Of a stretch of DNA of 64,000 nucleotides, positions 45,112-54,254 are shown piece after piece. Positions within the stretch are counted from its first letter, which is position 1, and every line of letters begins with the position of its first letter. This stretch comes from Stakelama saccharophila (lineage in GTDB: Bacteria > Pseudomonadota > Alphaproteobacteria > Sphingomonadales > Sphingomonadaceae), in NCBI RefSeq assembly GCF_032229225.1, contig NZ_CP135076.1, positions 2,833,001-2,897,000 on the forward strand, in the 5' to 3' direction. The notes below the pieces were generated by a model, which saw only the letters and a program-made list of their open reading frames with translations, made no database searches and was not told the origin of the DNA. Position numbers and translations under genes: made by a program.

Positions 45112-45699
45112 ATGGCTGTGCGGATTGTCATCGTCGATGATAGTGGTTTGCGCGCCTCGGTCCTCGAGGAGGGGCTGCGTGAGGCCGGCTATGACGATAT
45201 CCATCTCGTGCCGCCGCGCGGCGCTTTCGTCGCGCAGATTGAACGGATGGCACCCGACGTCGTATTGATGGACCTGGGCAGTCCCAGCCGCGACATGCTC
45301 GAAGAAATGCTGCTGGTCAGCCGCGCACTCGCCAAGCCGATCGCCATGTTTGTCGACCGGTCCGACGAAGCGATGATCGGCGCGGCGATCGATGCCGGCG
45401 TTTCCGCTTATGTGGTGGACGGACTGCGCAAGGATCGGGTCAAGCCGATTCTCGACCTCGCGGTCAGACGCTTCAATGCCTTTGCGCGAATGGCGGCGGA
45501 ACTCAACGAAGCGCGCACCGCGCTTGCCGACCGCAAGACGATCGACAAGGCCAAGGCGATCCTGATGACCAACCGGGGGATGAGCGAGCCTGACGCTTAT
45601 GCGCTGCTGCGCTCGACGGCGATGAACCAGGGGCTGCGCATCGTCGAGGTTGCGGAGGCTCTGATCACCGCCAGCAGCCTGCTGGGAGATCAAGCATGA
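45112..45699 (+). CDS. nasT: ANTAR-domain response regulator NasT (transcription antiterminator)
   Basis: RNA-binding antiterminator for nitrate assimilation genes. The 195-residue product has an N-terminal receiver-like domain (RIVIVDDSGLRASVLEEGL, with Asp about 55 in VVLMDLG) and a C-terminal ANTAR domain (LADRKTIDKAKAILMTNRGMSEPDAYALLRSTAMNQGLRIVEVAEALI, about 138-186). NasT binds paired hairpins in target leaders and prevents terminator formation when NasS releases it on nitrate. The overlap of four bases with nasS supports the pair, and the leaders before narK and nirB are natural targets. Confidence 0.93.
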   Translation: MAVRIVIVDDSGLRASVLEEGLREAGYDDIHLVPPRGAFVAQIERMAPDVVLMDLGSPSRDMLEEMLLVSRALAKPIAMFVDRSDEAMIGAAIDAGVSAYVVDGLRKDRVKPILDLAVRRFNAFARMAAELNEARTALADRKTIDKAKAILMTNRGMSEPDAYALLRSTAMNQGLRIVEVAEALITASSLLGDQA

Positions 45700-46907
45700 C
45701 GACGATCCGCGCGGCCTTTCTGCCGCTGACCGACAGCGCCGTGCTCGTGGCGGCGCGCGAGAAAGGCTTCGCCGAGTCCGAAGGTATCCAACTTGACCTG
45801 GTGCGCACTACGAGCTGGGCAACATTGCGTGATCGACTGGTTTACGGCCAGGTACAGGCGGCGCACATGCTGGCACCGCTAGCGGTCGCGGTGGCGCTCG
45901 GCCTGAGCCAGCAGCCGGCAGCGCTGGCGGCACCGTTCAAGCTCAACATCAACGGCAACATGCTGGTGATGACGGCGGACTTCGCAGCGGCGTTGGATCC
46001 CGATTTGCCCTCGCGGCTGGCCGATCCGCTCGCCGCCGCGCACGATTTTGCCAGCGCGATCGGGCTTTATCGCCGAAAGCCGGTCATCGGCGTGGTGCAT
46101 CGTTTTTCCAGCCATGCGCTGTCGTTGCGCTATTGGCTGGCAAGTGCAGGTATTGATCCCGACCGCGACGTGGTGTTGCGCGTGCTGCCGCCTTCCCTGA
46201 TGGTCGAGGCGAGCCGATCCGGCGAGATTGATGGTTTCATCGCCGGCGATCCCTGGCCGGCGGCGGCCATCGAGCAGGGGCTTGTCGAGGCGGTCGCGCT
46301 CGGCGCGCGGATCTGGCAGCGCGGGGTAGAGAAGGTACTCGCTTTCCGCACCGAGTGGATGGAGGACAATGCCGCGACGATCGACCGCTTCCTGGCCGCG
46401 CTGACCGAGGCGGCGCGCTGGTGCGACGATCCGGCCAATCGTGCCGAACTTGCGGCATTGCTCGCGAGGCCCGATTATGTCGATCAGCCGGCGGCGATCA
46501 TCGAACGCGGGCTGCAGGGCCTCGTGATTCCTCGAGCAAGCGCAGCACCGATCGAAGTCCCCGACTTCCTGATCTTCAACCGAGAAGCAACCGCCTTTCC
46601 GTGGCGCAGCCAGACGCTGTGGATCTATTCGCAGCTCGTCCGCTGGGGGCAGGTCAAACCGAGCCGAGCGGCCGAACAAGCGGCGGCATCGGTATTTCGG
46701 CCCGACGTGTTCCGGCGCGCACTCGGTGCCAGCGATGTCGCGATGCCGGGCGCCAGCATGAAGCTGGAAGGCGCGGTGTCGGCGCCGATCGGCGTCGGCG
46801 CCTATCGCGGTGCGCTGACATTGGGGCCGGATCGTTTCTTCGACCAGCGCGTGTTCGATCCAGAGCGCGTCGCCGACTATATCGCCGGGTTCGATGTGCC
46901 GCGCTGA
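45696..46907 (+). CDS. nasS: Nitrate-sensing NrtA/CmpA-like protein NasS
   Basis: Cytoplasmic periplasmic-binding-protein-like sensor that sequesters NasT without nitrate. The 403-residue product lacks a signal peptide and has the NrtA/NasS fold landmarks: AAFLPLTDSAVLVAAREKGFAESEGIQLDLVRTTSWATLRDRLVYGQVQAAHMLAPLAVA at the start, LKLNINGN-type segment near 84 and HRFSSHALSLRYWLASAGIDPDRD near 133. It overlaps nasT by four bases. Absence of an export signal separates it from true transport-binding NrtA proteins. Confidence 0.92.
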   Translation: MTTIRAAFLPLTDSAVLVAAREKGFAESEGIQLDLVRTTSWATLRDRLVYGQVQAAHMLAPLAVAVALGLSQQPAALAAPFKLNINGNMLVMTADFAAALDPDLPSRLADPLAAAHDFASAIGLYRRKPVIGVVHRFSSHALSLRYWLASAGIDPDRDVVLRVLPPSLMVEASRSGEIDGFIAGDPWPAAAIEQGLVEAVALGARIWQRGVEKVLAFRTEWMEDNAATIDRFLAALTEAARWCDDPANRAELAALLARPDYVDQPAAIIERGLQGLVIPRASAAPIEVPDFLIFNREATAFPWRSQTLWIYSQLVRWGQVKPSRAAEQAAASVFRPDVFRRALGASDVAMPGASMKLEGAVSAPIGVGAYRGALTLGPDRFFDQRVFDPERVADYIAGFDVPR

Positions 46908-46964
46908 GCAGCTCGTTTTTCCGTATTGCAACATGAGTCGAATCGGTGAATAACATTATCCGAC

Positions 46965-47010
46965 GCGCAACGACGTGCGCCTGATCGGATGCAATTCCCC
47001 AAAGGCGGGG
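46965..47010 (+). ncRNA. Tandem-hairpin leader before narK (candidate NasT/ANTAR target)
   Basis: Two hairpins with six-base loops lie side by side: GCGCA-ACGACG-TGCGC (46965-46980) and CCCC-AAAGGC-GGGG (46997-47010). ANTAR targets are paired hairpins with hexaloops having A at position 1 and G at position 4; the second loop fits both, the first fits A1 only. They precede the terminator at 47039, the arrangement needed for antitermination. Confidence 0.6.
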
Positions 47011-47038
47011 CAACAAGCGTCCACCCAGCAAGCAGCAG

Positions 47039-47087
47039 AGCCGCTGACCGGATTTCGCCGATGCGAACGTCCGGCGAGCGGCTTTTT
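47039..47087 (+). terminator. Intrinsic terminator in the narK leader
   Basis: AGCCGCT pairs with AGCGGCT, CCGGA with TCCGG inside it, and TTCGC with GCGAA at the tip, followed by TTTTT (47083-47087). It ends 30 bp before the narK ATG, so it must be bypassed for narK expression. Confidence 0.8.
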
Positions 47088-47116
47088 CGTGTCTTTCGCA
47101 TACGGGGACAAGCATC

Positions 47117-48364
47117 ATGGCAACCGCATTTTGGGATCGCACGGCGCAAGCATCGACAGACGAGCAGGCGCCCACCAACTTCTGGAAGGCCGGCCACTGG
47201 CCGACGCTGATCGCCGCATTGTTCTATTTCGATCTGGCCTTCATGGTCTGGGTAATCCTCGGGCCGATGGCGCCGCAGATCGCCCTGACACTCGGGCTTA
47301 GCCCTGCCGAGAAAGGGTTGATGGTAGCCACTCCCACGCTGGCCGGAGCGCTGTTGCGCGTCTCCAACGGTCTGCTGGTCGATCGCATCGGGCCGAAGCG
47401 TTCGGGCGCGATCAGTCAGCTCATCGTCATCGGCGGCCTGCTTTCGGCCTGGCTGCTCGGCGTCGACAGCTTCGGCGGCACGCTGGCGCTCGGTGTGATC
47501 CTGGGCTTTGCCGGGGCGAGCTTCGCGATCGCGCTGCCGCTCGCGAGCCGCTGGTATCCGCCCGAGCATCAGGGCAAGGCGATGGGGCTGGCCGGCATGG
47601 GCAATTCGGGCACCGTGCTCGCCGCCCTGTTCGCGCCGACGCTGGCCAGGATGCTCGGCTGGACCAGCGTGCTCGGGCTCGCCTGCATTCCACTTACCAT
47701 CGTGTTCATCGCCTATATGATGATGGCGAAGGACGCGCCCGACCAGCCGGCGCCCAAGAAGCTCACCGAATATCTCCACCCGCTGAAGTCGGTCGACGCC
47801 TGGTGGCTGATGGGATTTTACGCCGTCACTTTCGGCGGGTTCGTGGGGCTGGCGGCGTCGCTGCCGATCTATTTCACCGACCAGTTCGGGCTGAGTCCGG
47901 AGATGGCGGGATATTGCACCGCGGCCTGCGTGTTCGTCGGTTCGCTGGTGCGGCCGCTGGGCGGCGCGATGGCGGACAGGGTCGGCGGCATCAAGGCGCT
48001 GGCGGTGGTGTTCGCGGTGGCGGCCGTGACGCTGGCGGGCGTGAGCATCGCGCCGGGCGTGGCGATCGCGCTCGGCCTGTTCGTGGCGGCGATGCTGGCG
48101 CTGGGCGTCGGCAACGGGTCGGTCTTCCAACTCGTGCCACAGCGCTTTCAGCAAGAGATCGGGGTGATGACCGGGCTGGTCGGAATGGCCGGCGGGGTCG
48201 GCGGTTTCTACCTTGCCTCGTCGCTCGGCTTTGCGAGGCAGCTTACCGGCAGCTTCGCGCCGGGTTTCCTGATCTTTGCCGGGCTGGCGGTGCTGGCGCT
48301 GATCGGGTTGGCGCTCGTCAAGCGCCGCTGGCGCGCCACCTGGACCACCGGCGCACGCATCTGA
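47117..48364 (+). CDS. narK: NarK-type nitrate/nitrite MFS transporter
   Basis: Inner-membrane major-facilitator transporter of 415 residues and about 12 helices. It shows the nitrate-porter signatures GFAGASFAIALPLASRWYPPEHQGKAMGLAGMGNSGTV near residues 132-170 and the second half GNGSVFQLVPQRFQQEIGVMTGLVGMAGGVGGFYL near 331-365, which correspond to the two nitrate-signature motifs. The position between nasTS and nirBD fits nitrate uptake for assimilation. Expression is expected to depend on antitermination in its leader. Confidence 0.93.
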   Translation: MATAFWDRTAQASTDEQAPTNFWKAGHWPTLIAALFYFDLAFMVWVILGPMAPQIALTLGLSPAEKGLMVATPTLAGALLRVSNGLLVDRIGPKRSGAISQLIVIGGLLSAWLLGVDSFGGTLALGVILGFAGASFAIALPLASRWYPPEHQGKAMGLAGMGNSGTVLAALFAPTLARMLGWTSVLGLACIPLTIVFIAYMMMAKDAPDQPAPKKLTEYLHPLKSVDAWWLMGFYAVTFGGFVGLAASLPIYFTDQFGLSPEMAGYCTAACVFVGSLVRPLGGAMADRVGGIKALAVVFAVAAVTLAGVSIAPGVAIALGLFVAAMLALGVGNGSVFQLVPQRFQQEIGVMTGLVGMAGGVGGFYLASSLGFARQLTGSFAPGFLIFAGLAVLALIGLALVKRRWRATWTTGARI

Positions 48365-48446
48365 ACGATCGACGAGCGGGGCCTGCGCGGGGCTTTGCTT
48401 CCCCCCAATCAACAAGCCTCTTGAGTGCGCGGCGACAATCGGATAT

Positions 48447-48475
48447 TGTTGCACCGCAACAGGGCGATGATGCCC
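48447..48475 (+). ncRNA. Tandem-hairpin leader before nirB (candidate NasT/ANTAR target)
   Basis: Hairpin TGTTG-CACCG-CAACA (48447-48461) is followed directly by GGGC-GATGAT-GCCC (48462-48475), the latter with a six-base loop having G at position 4 but not A at position 1. They lie 56 bp before the terminator at 48531. Layout matches the narK leader, though loop agreement is weaker. Confidence 0.5.
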
Positions 48476-48530
48476 GCGTGACATAGCCGCGATGGTCCGC
48501 CGTTGGATCGTCAAGGCGCGAATGATGGCA

Positions 48531-48587
48531 AGGCCGCCATCCAGGCCCCGCTCGAAACGGGGTCCGGATGGCGGCCTTTTTCGTTTT
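48531..48587 (+). terminator. Intrinsic terminator in the nirB leader
   Basis: A 12-bp perfect outer stem (48531-48542 with 48566-48577) encloses a second GC-rich hairpin (about 48544-48564), followed by TTTTTCGTTTT. It lies 12 bp before the nirB start and overlaps the region of its ribosome site, so read-through must be controlled. Confidence 0.85.
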
Positions 48588-48599
48588 GGAGCGAGACGA

Positions 48600-51110
48600 A
48601 TGGACATACACGATTCTCCGTCGCCCGGCGCGACCGACGCGATCGAGATCGCGACGCCCCGCCCCCGCGAGCATCTGGTGGTGATCGGCAACGGCATGGC
48701 CGGCTGCCGCGCGGTCGAGGAATTGCTGGCGCGCGATGCGGGCCGGTTTCGCGTATCCATTTTCGGTGCCGAGCCGCACGTCAATTACAACCGCATCATG
48801 CTGTCGCCCGTTCTCGCCGGCGAGAAGACGTTCGACGACATCGTCATCAACGGTCACGACTGGTATCAGGATAACGGCATCGAACTGATCGCCGGCGACC
48901 CGGTGGCCGCGATCGACCGGGCGGCGAAAACGGTGACATCGCAGGCCGGACGCACGATCGGCTACGACAAGCTGCTGATCGCCACCGGATCGGACCCGTT
49001 CATCATCCCGGTGCCCGGCCACGACCTGCCCGGCGTGATCAGCTTCCGCGACATGGCGGATGTCGATGCGATGCTGGCGGCGGCCGCGACCGGCGGCGAT
49101 GCGGTGGTGATCGGCGGCGGCCTGCTCGGGCTGGAGGCAGCGCACGGGCTTATGCTGCGCGGCATGAAGGTGACGGTGCTGCACCTGATGCCGACGCTGA
49201 TGGAGCGCCAGCTCGACGAGGCGGCCGGCTGGCTGCTCAAGACCGCGCTCGAGGACCGCGGCCAGACCGTCCTGACCGGCGCCGACACCGCCGAAATCCA
49301 CGGCGACGGCAAGGTCGCGGGCGTGCGGCTGAAGGACGGCCGCGACATCCCGGCGAGCCTGGTGGTGATGGCGGTCGGCATCCGGCCTTCAGTGGCGCTG
49401 GCGCGCGCCTCTGGCCTCGCGGTCGGACGCGGCATTCAGGTCGACGATCATATGGTCACATCCGACCCCGACGTGCTCGCGGTCGGTGAATGCGTCGAGC
49501 ATGACGGGCAGGTTTATGGCCTCGTCGTGCCTTTGTGGGAGATGTGCCGCGCGCTGGCCGACGGGCTGGTCGGGAAACCCACCGGCTATCGCGGCTCCGT
49601 CACCTCGACCAAGCTCAAGGTCGCGGGGCTCGACGTGTTTTCGGCGGGCGACTTTTCCGGCGGGGAGAATTGCGAGGACATCGTGCTGCGCGACGGCGCG
49701 CGCGGCATCTACAAGCGGGTGGTATTGCGCGACAACCGGATCATCGGCGCGGTGCTCTATGGCGATACCGGTGACGGCGGCTGGTATTTCGACCTGCTCA
49801 AAAAAGGAGAGGATGTCGCCGATATCCGCGACGTGCTGATCTACGGCCAGGCCTTCGCCTCCGGAGGTGGGCGGGCGGACCCTAAGGCGGCCGTTGCGGC
49901 GCTCTCGGACGACGCCGAGATCTGCGGCTGCAACGGCGTCTCCAAGGGCAAGGTCGTCGCCTGCATCGAGGACGGCGCGACGAGCCTCGACACGGTGCGC
50001 GCGACCTGCAAGGCCTCGGCCTCGTGCGGGTCGTGCACTGACCTCGTCGAGACGCTGCTGGCGCTGACGCTCGGCGACAGCGTCGAGAGCGGGCCGAAGA
50101 CGCTGTGCGAGTGCACCAGCTTCACCCATGACGACGTTCGCCGCGAGATCGTCGCGCAAGAACTGAAGTCGATCCCCGAGGTGATGCAGAAGCTGCACTG
50201 GTCGACCCCCGACGGCTGCTCCTCATGCCGGCCTGCGCTCAATTATTACCTGCTGTGCGCCTGGCCGGGCGATTATGCGGACGACCAGCAGAGCCGCTTC
50301 GTCAACGAACGCCTGCACGCCAACATCCAGAAGGACGGCACCTATTCGGTGGTGCCGCGCATGTGGGGCGGCATCACCTCGCCGACCGAATTGCGCGCGA
50401 TCGCCGACGTGGTCGAGAAATATGACGCGCCGATGGTCAAGGTGACGGGCGGCCAGCGGCTCGACATCTTCGGCATCAGGAAGGAAGACCTGCCGGCCGT
50501 CTGGGCCGATCTGAACGCTGCCGGCATGGTTTCCGGCCACGCATACGGCAAGGCGCTGCGCACGGTGAAGACCTGCGTCGGTTCCGAATGGTGCCGCTTC
50601 GGCACGCAGGATTCGACTGGACTGGGCGTCAAGCTGGAACGGATGAGCTGGGGATCGTGGATGCCCCACAAGTTCAAGATCGCGGTGTCGGGCTGTCCGC
50701 GCAACTGCGCCGAGGCGACGATCAAGGATTTCGGCGTGGTATGCGTCGATTCGGGCTACGAGCTGCACGTCGGCGGCAATGGCGGCACGAAGGTCCGCGC
50801 GACCGACCTGCTCTGCAAGGTCGCGACCGAGCGCGAGGCGATGGAGTATTGCGCCGCCTTCATCCAGCTCTATCGCGAGGAAGCTCGCTATCTGGAGCGC
50901 ACCGCGCCGTGGATCGAGCGCGTCGGGCTCGATACCGTCAAGGCGCGGATCATCGACGATGCCGAGGGCCGCGCGGCGCTGACCGATCGCTTCCTGTTCT
51001 CGCAAAGCTTCAGCCAGGACGATCCCTGGGCCGAGCGCGCCGCCGGCGCCCGGCCCGAGCATCACACTCCGATGGCGGCGTTCACCCCCCGGACGGAGGA
51101 AATGGCATGA
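48600..51110 (+). CDS. nirB: Assimilatory nitrite reductase, large subunit
   Basis: Reduces nitrite to ammonium with NAD(P)H. The 836-residue product has an FAD/NAD(P) oxidoreductase domain (VVIGNGMAGCRAVEELL near residue 23; ATGSDPF; VVIGGGLLGLEAAHGL), two BFD-like [2Fe-2S] segments (CGCNGVSKG with ASCGSC near 442-478; CECTSF with CSSC near 502-543) and the sirohaem domain with Cys-x5-Cys in CVGSEWC (about 659) and Cys-x3-Cys in CPRNC (about 699). The ATG at 48600 has GGAG eight bases upstream; the longer frame would begin inside the terminator. It overlaps nirD by four bases. Confidence 0.95.
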   Translation: MDIHDSPSPGATDAIEIATPRPREHLVVIGNGMAGCRAVEELLARDAGRFRVSIFGAEPHVNYNRIMLSPVLAGEKTFDDIVINGHDWYQDNGIELIAGDPVAAIDRAAKTVTSQAGRTIGYDKLLIATGSDPFIIPVPGHDLPGVISFRDMADVDAMLAAAATGGDAVVIGGGLLGLEAAHGLMLRGMKVTVLHLMPTLMERQLDEAAGWLLKTALEDRGQTVLTGADTAEIHGDGKVAGVRLKDGRDIPASLVVMAVGIRPSVALARASGLAVGRGIQVDDHMVTSDPDVLAVGECVEHDGQVYGLVVPLWEMCRALADGLVGKPTGYRGSVTSTKLKVAGLDVFSAGDFSGGENCEDIVLRDGARGIYKRVVLRDNRIIGAVLYGDTGDGGWYFDLLKKGEDVADIRDVLIYGQAFASGGGRADPKAAVAALSDDAEICGCNGVSKGKVVACIEDGATSLDTVRATCKASASCGSCTDLVETLLALTLGDSVESGPKTLCECTSFTHDDVRREIVAQELKSIPEVMQKLHWSTPDGCSSCRPALNYYLLCAWPGDYADDQQSRFVNERLHANIQKDGTYSVVPRMWGGITSPTELRAIADVVEKYDAPMVKVTGGQRLDIFGIRKEDLPAVWADLNAAGMVSGHAYGKALRTVKTCVGSEWCRFGTQDSTGLGVKLERMSWGSWMPHKFKIAVSGCPRNCAEATIKDFGVVCVDSGYELHVGGNGGTKVRATDLLCKVATEREAMEYCAAFIQLYREEARYLERTAPWIERVGLDTVKARIIDDAEGRAALTDRFLFSQSFSQDDPWAERAAGARPEHHTPMAAFTPRTEEMA

Positions 51111-51445
51111 TCGGCGATTGGCTCGATATCGGCTGGCTCGATGAAATCCCGGTGCGCGGCGCGCGCACCGTGCCGGTTGCTGGCGGGGACGAGATCGCGG
51201 TGTTCCGCACCAGCGACGACAAGGTGTTCGCGCTCGCCAACCGCTGCCCGCACAAGAACGGCCCGCTGAGCCAGGGCATCGTCCACGGCCACAGCGTGAC
51301 CTGCCCGCTGCACAATTGGAAGATCGCGCTCGCCACCGGCGAGGCACAGGGTGCCGACAACGGGTGTACGCCGGTGATCCCGGCCAAGGTCAGCGCCGGC
51401 CGCGTGCTGATCTGCCGCGCCAGCACGCTGAAGGCGGCGGCGTGA
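51107..51445 (+). CDS. nirD: Assimilatory nitrite reductase, small (Rieske-type) subunit
   Basis: A 112-residue ferredoxin-like Rieske protein partnering NirB. The [2Fe-2S] ligand pairs are visible as CPH in NRCPHKNGPLSQG (about residue 44) and CPLHNWKI (about residue 65). The ATG overlaps the nirB stop (ATGA). After its stop a nested-palindrome element separates it from nasA. Confidence 0.94.
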   Translation: MIGDWLDIGWLDEIPVRGARTVPVAGGDEIAVFRTSDDKVFALANRCPHKNGPLSQGIVHGHSVTCPLHNWKIALATGEAQGADNGCTPVIPAKVSAGRVLICRASTLKAAA

Positions 51446-51461
51446 AGATGAGCGCCCTATT

Positions 51462-51658
51462 CCTCCCCGGCGTGGGGAGGGAGACCAAGGCGCGAAGCGG
51501 CTTGGTGGAGGGGCGTCGACACTGGGCGATTCGCACGTGGCGAAGGCCCCTCCACCACCGGCCTGCGGCCGGCGGTCCCCAGCTTCGGGTTGGCCATGCC
51601 CCGCATGGCCAAGGATCGTCCGGGGGACGATCCGACCCGAAACTCCGTGCCGGGGAGG
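51462..51658. mobile_element. MITE-like nested-palindrome element between nirD and nasA
   Basis: About 197 bp bounded by 10-bp inverted ends, CCTCCCCGGC (51462-51471) and GCCGGGGAGG (51649-51658). Inside are further perfect palindromes: 51462-51480, 51558-51572, 51590-51612 (10-bp arms, CCC loop) and 51613-51633 (9-bp arms). It encodes no protein. Its right end (GGGGAGGAG) forms the ribosome site of nasA four bases later. No target duplication is certain. Confidence 0.65.
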
Positions 51659-51662
51659 AGCG

Positions 51663-54254
51663 ATGACCACCACTCGCACCACCTGCGCCTATTGCGGCGT
51701 CGGCTGCGGGGTGCTTGCAACGCCGACCGGTGAACGGACGGCGACGATCGCCGGTGATCCGCAGCATCCCGCCAATCGCGGCCGGCTGTGCTCCAAGGGC
51801 ACGCATCTGGGCGAGACGATCGGGCTCGATGGCCGCATGCTCCACCCCACGATCGGCAAGCGCCGGGCGCGCTGGGACAAGGCGCTCGATCTGGTGGCAA
51901 AGCGCTTCCGCGAGACGATCGCGCGGTACGGGCCGGGCAGCGTCGCCTTCTATGTCTCGGGCCAGTTGCTGACCGAGGATTATTACGTCGCCAACAAGCT
52001 GATGAAGGGCTTCATCGGCTCGGCCAATATCGACACGAATTCGCGGCTGTGCATGTCGAGTGCGGTCGCCGGGCACATGCGCGCGTTCGGCGAGGATCTC
52101 GTCGCCGGCAGCTATGACGATATCGACGCCGCCGATTTGATCGTGCTGGTCGGCTCCAACGCCGCCTGGTGCCACCCGATCGTCTATCAGCGCATCCGCG
52201 CGCGGTGCGAGGCAGGTGCGAAACTGGTGGTGATCGACCCGCGCCGCACCGAGACCGCCGGCGAGGCCGATTGCCACCTCGCGCTCAAGCCCGGCAGCGA
52301 CGTTGCGCTGATGAACGGGCTGCTGGCGCATTGCCGGCGCGAAGGCGTGCTGGATACGGCGTTCCTCGCCGATCACGTCGCCGTGCCGGAGGGTTTCTGG
52401 AAGGCGCTCGACGACGGCCATGATCTGTGGACGATCGCGCGCACCTGCGACCTGCCGCCGATGGAGCTCAAGCGCTTCTACGACCTGTTCGCCGCGACGC
52501 CGCGCACCGTCACGATGTTCAGCCAGGGCATCAACCAGTCGATCCGGGGAACCGATCAGGTCAACGCGATCATCAACGTACATCTCGCCACCGGGCGGAT
52601 CGGCAAACCGGGTGCTGCCCCCTTCTCGATCACCGGCCAGCCCAATGCGATGGGCGGGCGCGAGGTCGGCGGCCTCGCCTCGACGCTGGCGGCGCATCGC
52701 GGTTTCGAGGCGGCGGACGTCGCCGAGGTCGGCCGCTTCTGGGCCGCGCCCAACATGGCGACCAAGCCGGGTCTGAAGGCGGTCGACCTGTTCCGCGCGG
52801 TCGGCGAGGGCCGGATCAAGGCGCTGTGGATCATGGCGACCAACCCGGCAGTGTCGATGCCCGACGCCGGCACGGTGCGCGCGGCGCTGGCCACGTGCCC
52901 GTTCGTCGTCGTCTCCGACGTGATCGCCGAGACCGACACCAGCCGCTACGCGCACGTCCGCCTGCCCGCCGCCGCCTGGGGCGAGAAGGACGGCACCGTC
53001 ACCAATTCCGAGCGCATGGTGAGCCGCCAGCGCGCCTTCCTGCCGCTTCCCGGCGAGGCGCGGCCCGACTGGTGGATCATCAAGGAGGTCGCCCGGCGGA
53101 TGGGCTGGCGCACCGCCTTCGCATACGATCGTCCCGCCGACATCTGGCGCGAGCATGCCCGGCTGACAACCTATCGCAACGGCGGCCGGCGTCTGCTCGA
53201 TCTTCGCGGACGAACCGCGATCGGCAATATGGATTACGATGCGATGGCGCCGTTTCGTTGGGTCGAGCGCCCATTCACCGACAGTCGTTTCCCGATGCCC
53301 GACGGCAAAGCCCGGCTTGTGCCGGTGGCGCAACGGCGGACGCAAAAGCCGCTGCGCGCCTGGCCGCTGACGCTCAATACCGGACGGTATCGCGACCAGT
53401 GGCACACGATGACGCGCACCGGCCTCAGCCCGAAGCTCGCCCGTCACCGCGACGAGCCGCTGGTCGAGGTCCATCCAGCCGATACCGAACGGTTCGGGCT
53501 CGTCGATGGCGGGCTGGGCCGGGTTGTCACGCCGCAGGGCGACAGCCTGTTTCGGGTTCAGGTGAGCGAAAGCCAGCGCCCCGGCGAGTTGTTCACGCCC
53601 ATTCACTGGACCGACCGGCAATCGACCGGCGGCCGCACCGGGCTGCTGACGCGATCGCTGACCGATCCATGGTCGGGTCAGCCCGGCTTCAAGATCGCGC
53701 CGGCGCGGCTCGAGCCGGTCACCGTCGACTGGCGCGGCTTCCTTATCGCGCGCGGGTCAGTGAAGGCGCCCGACTGCCTGTGGTCGACGCGGGTGACGGT
53801 GCCCGGTGGCGTCCTGTTCGAACTGGCCGGCGACGGCGACCCGGCCGCGCTCGAGGCGGCTATGCCCAAAGGCGCGCGGATCGAGGCGAGCGACCCGGCA
53901 CGCGGCAACCGGCGAGTGGCGGTGCTCGACGACAATCGGCTGGCGGCAGTGCTGTTCGTCGCCGCCAGCGGTGAATTGCCCGGCCGCGACTGGCTGATCG
54001 CGCAACTCGATACCAAGCAGGGGCCCGAGGTGCTCGCCGGCCGCGCGCCCGATGACGAACCCGATCGCGGGCCGATCGTCTGCACCTGTTTCGATGCCGG
54101 ACTGAAGACGATCCTGGCGACGATCCGCGAGCAACGCCTCGCCGATGTCGCGGCGATCGGCGAGGCGCTCGGCGCCGGCACCAATTGCGGCTCGTGCCGC
54201 CCGGCGCTCGCCCGGATCCTCGATGAAGAACTGACGGAGGCCGCCAATGGATGA
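51663..54254 (+). CDS. nasA: Assimilatory nitrate reductase, catalytic subunit
   Basis: Cytoplasmic molybdenum enzyme reducing nitrate to nitrite. The 863-residue product starts with the [4Fe-4S] site (CAYCGVGC... GRLCSKG; Cys8, Cys11, Cys15 and Cys43) and has bis-MGD domains with NSRLCMSSAVAGH near 134, where a Mo-ligand cysteine is expected, VFSQGINQS-type segment, NPAVSMPD and TNTGRYRDQWHTMTRTG-like molydopterin binding near 575. A C-terminal BFD-like [2Fe-2S] domain (CTCFDAG ... GTNCGSCRPAL, about 800-855) is typical of NasA in proteobacteria. It overlaps cobA by eight bases. Confidence 0.94.
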   Translation: MTTTRTTCAYCGVGCGVLATPTGERTATIAGDPQHPANRGRLCSKGTHLGETIGLDGRMLHPTIGKRRARWDKALDLVAKRFRETIARYGPGSVAFYVSGQLLTEDYYVANKLMKGFIGSANIDTNSRLCMSSAVAGHMRAFGEDLVAGSYDDIDAADLIVLVGSNAAWCHPIVYQRIRARCEAGAKLVVIDPRRTETAGEADCHLALKPGSDVALMNGLLAHCRREGVLDTAFLADHVAVPEGFWKALDDGHDLWTIARTCDLPPMELKRFYDLFAATPRTVTMFSQGINQSIRGTDQVNAIINVHLATGRIGKPGAAPFSITGQPNAMGGREVGGLASTLAAHRGFEAADVAEVGRFWAAPNMATKPGLKAVDLFRAVGEGRIKALWIMATNPAVSMPDAGTVRAALATCPFVVVSDVIAETDTSRYAHVRLPAAAWGEKDGTVTNSERMVSRQRAFLPLPGEARPDWWIIKEVARRMGWRTAFAYDRPADIWREHARLTTYRNGGRRLLDLRGRTAIGNMDYDAMAPFRWVERPFTDSRFPMPDGKARLVPVAQRRTQKPLRAWPLTLNTGRYRDQWHTMTRTGLSPKLARHRDEPLVEVHPADTERFGLVDGGLGRVVTPQGDSLFRVQVSESQRPGELFTPIHWTDRQSTGGRTGLLTRSLTDPWSGQPGFKIAPARLEPVTVDWRGFLIARGSVKAPDCLWSTRVTVPGGVLFELAGDGDPAALEAAMPKGARIEASDPARGNRRVAVLDDNRLAAVLFVAASGELPGRDWLIAQLDTKQGPEVLAGRAPDDEPDRGPIVCTCFDAGLKTILATIREQRLADVAAIGEALGAGTNCGSCRPALARILDEELTEAANG

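Noticed and set aside
51390..53621. Long minus-strand open frame opposite nasA
   Set aside because: Shadow of nasA, which has all its cofactor motifs.
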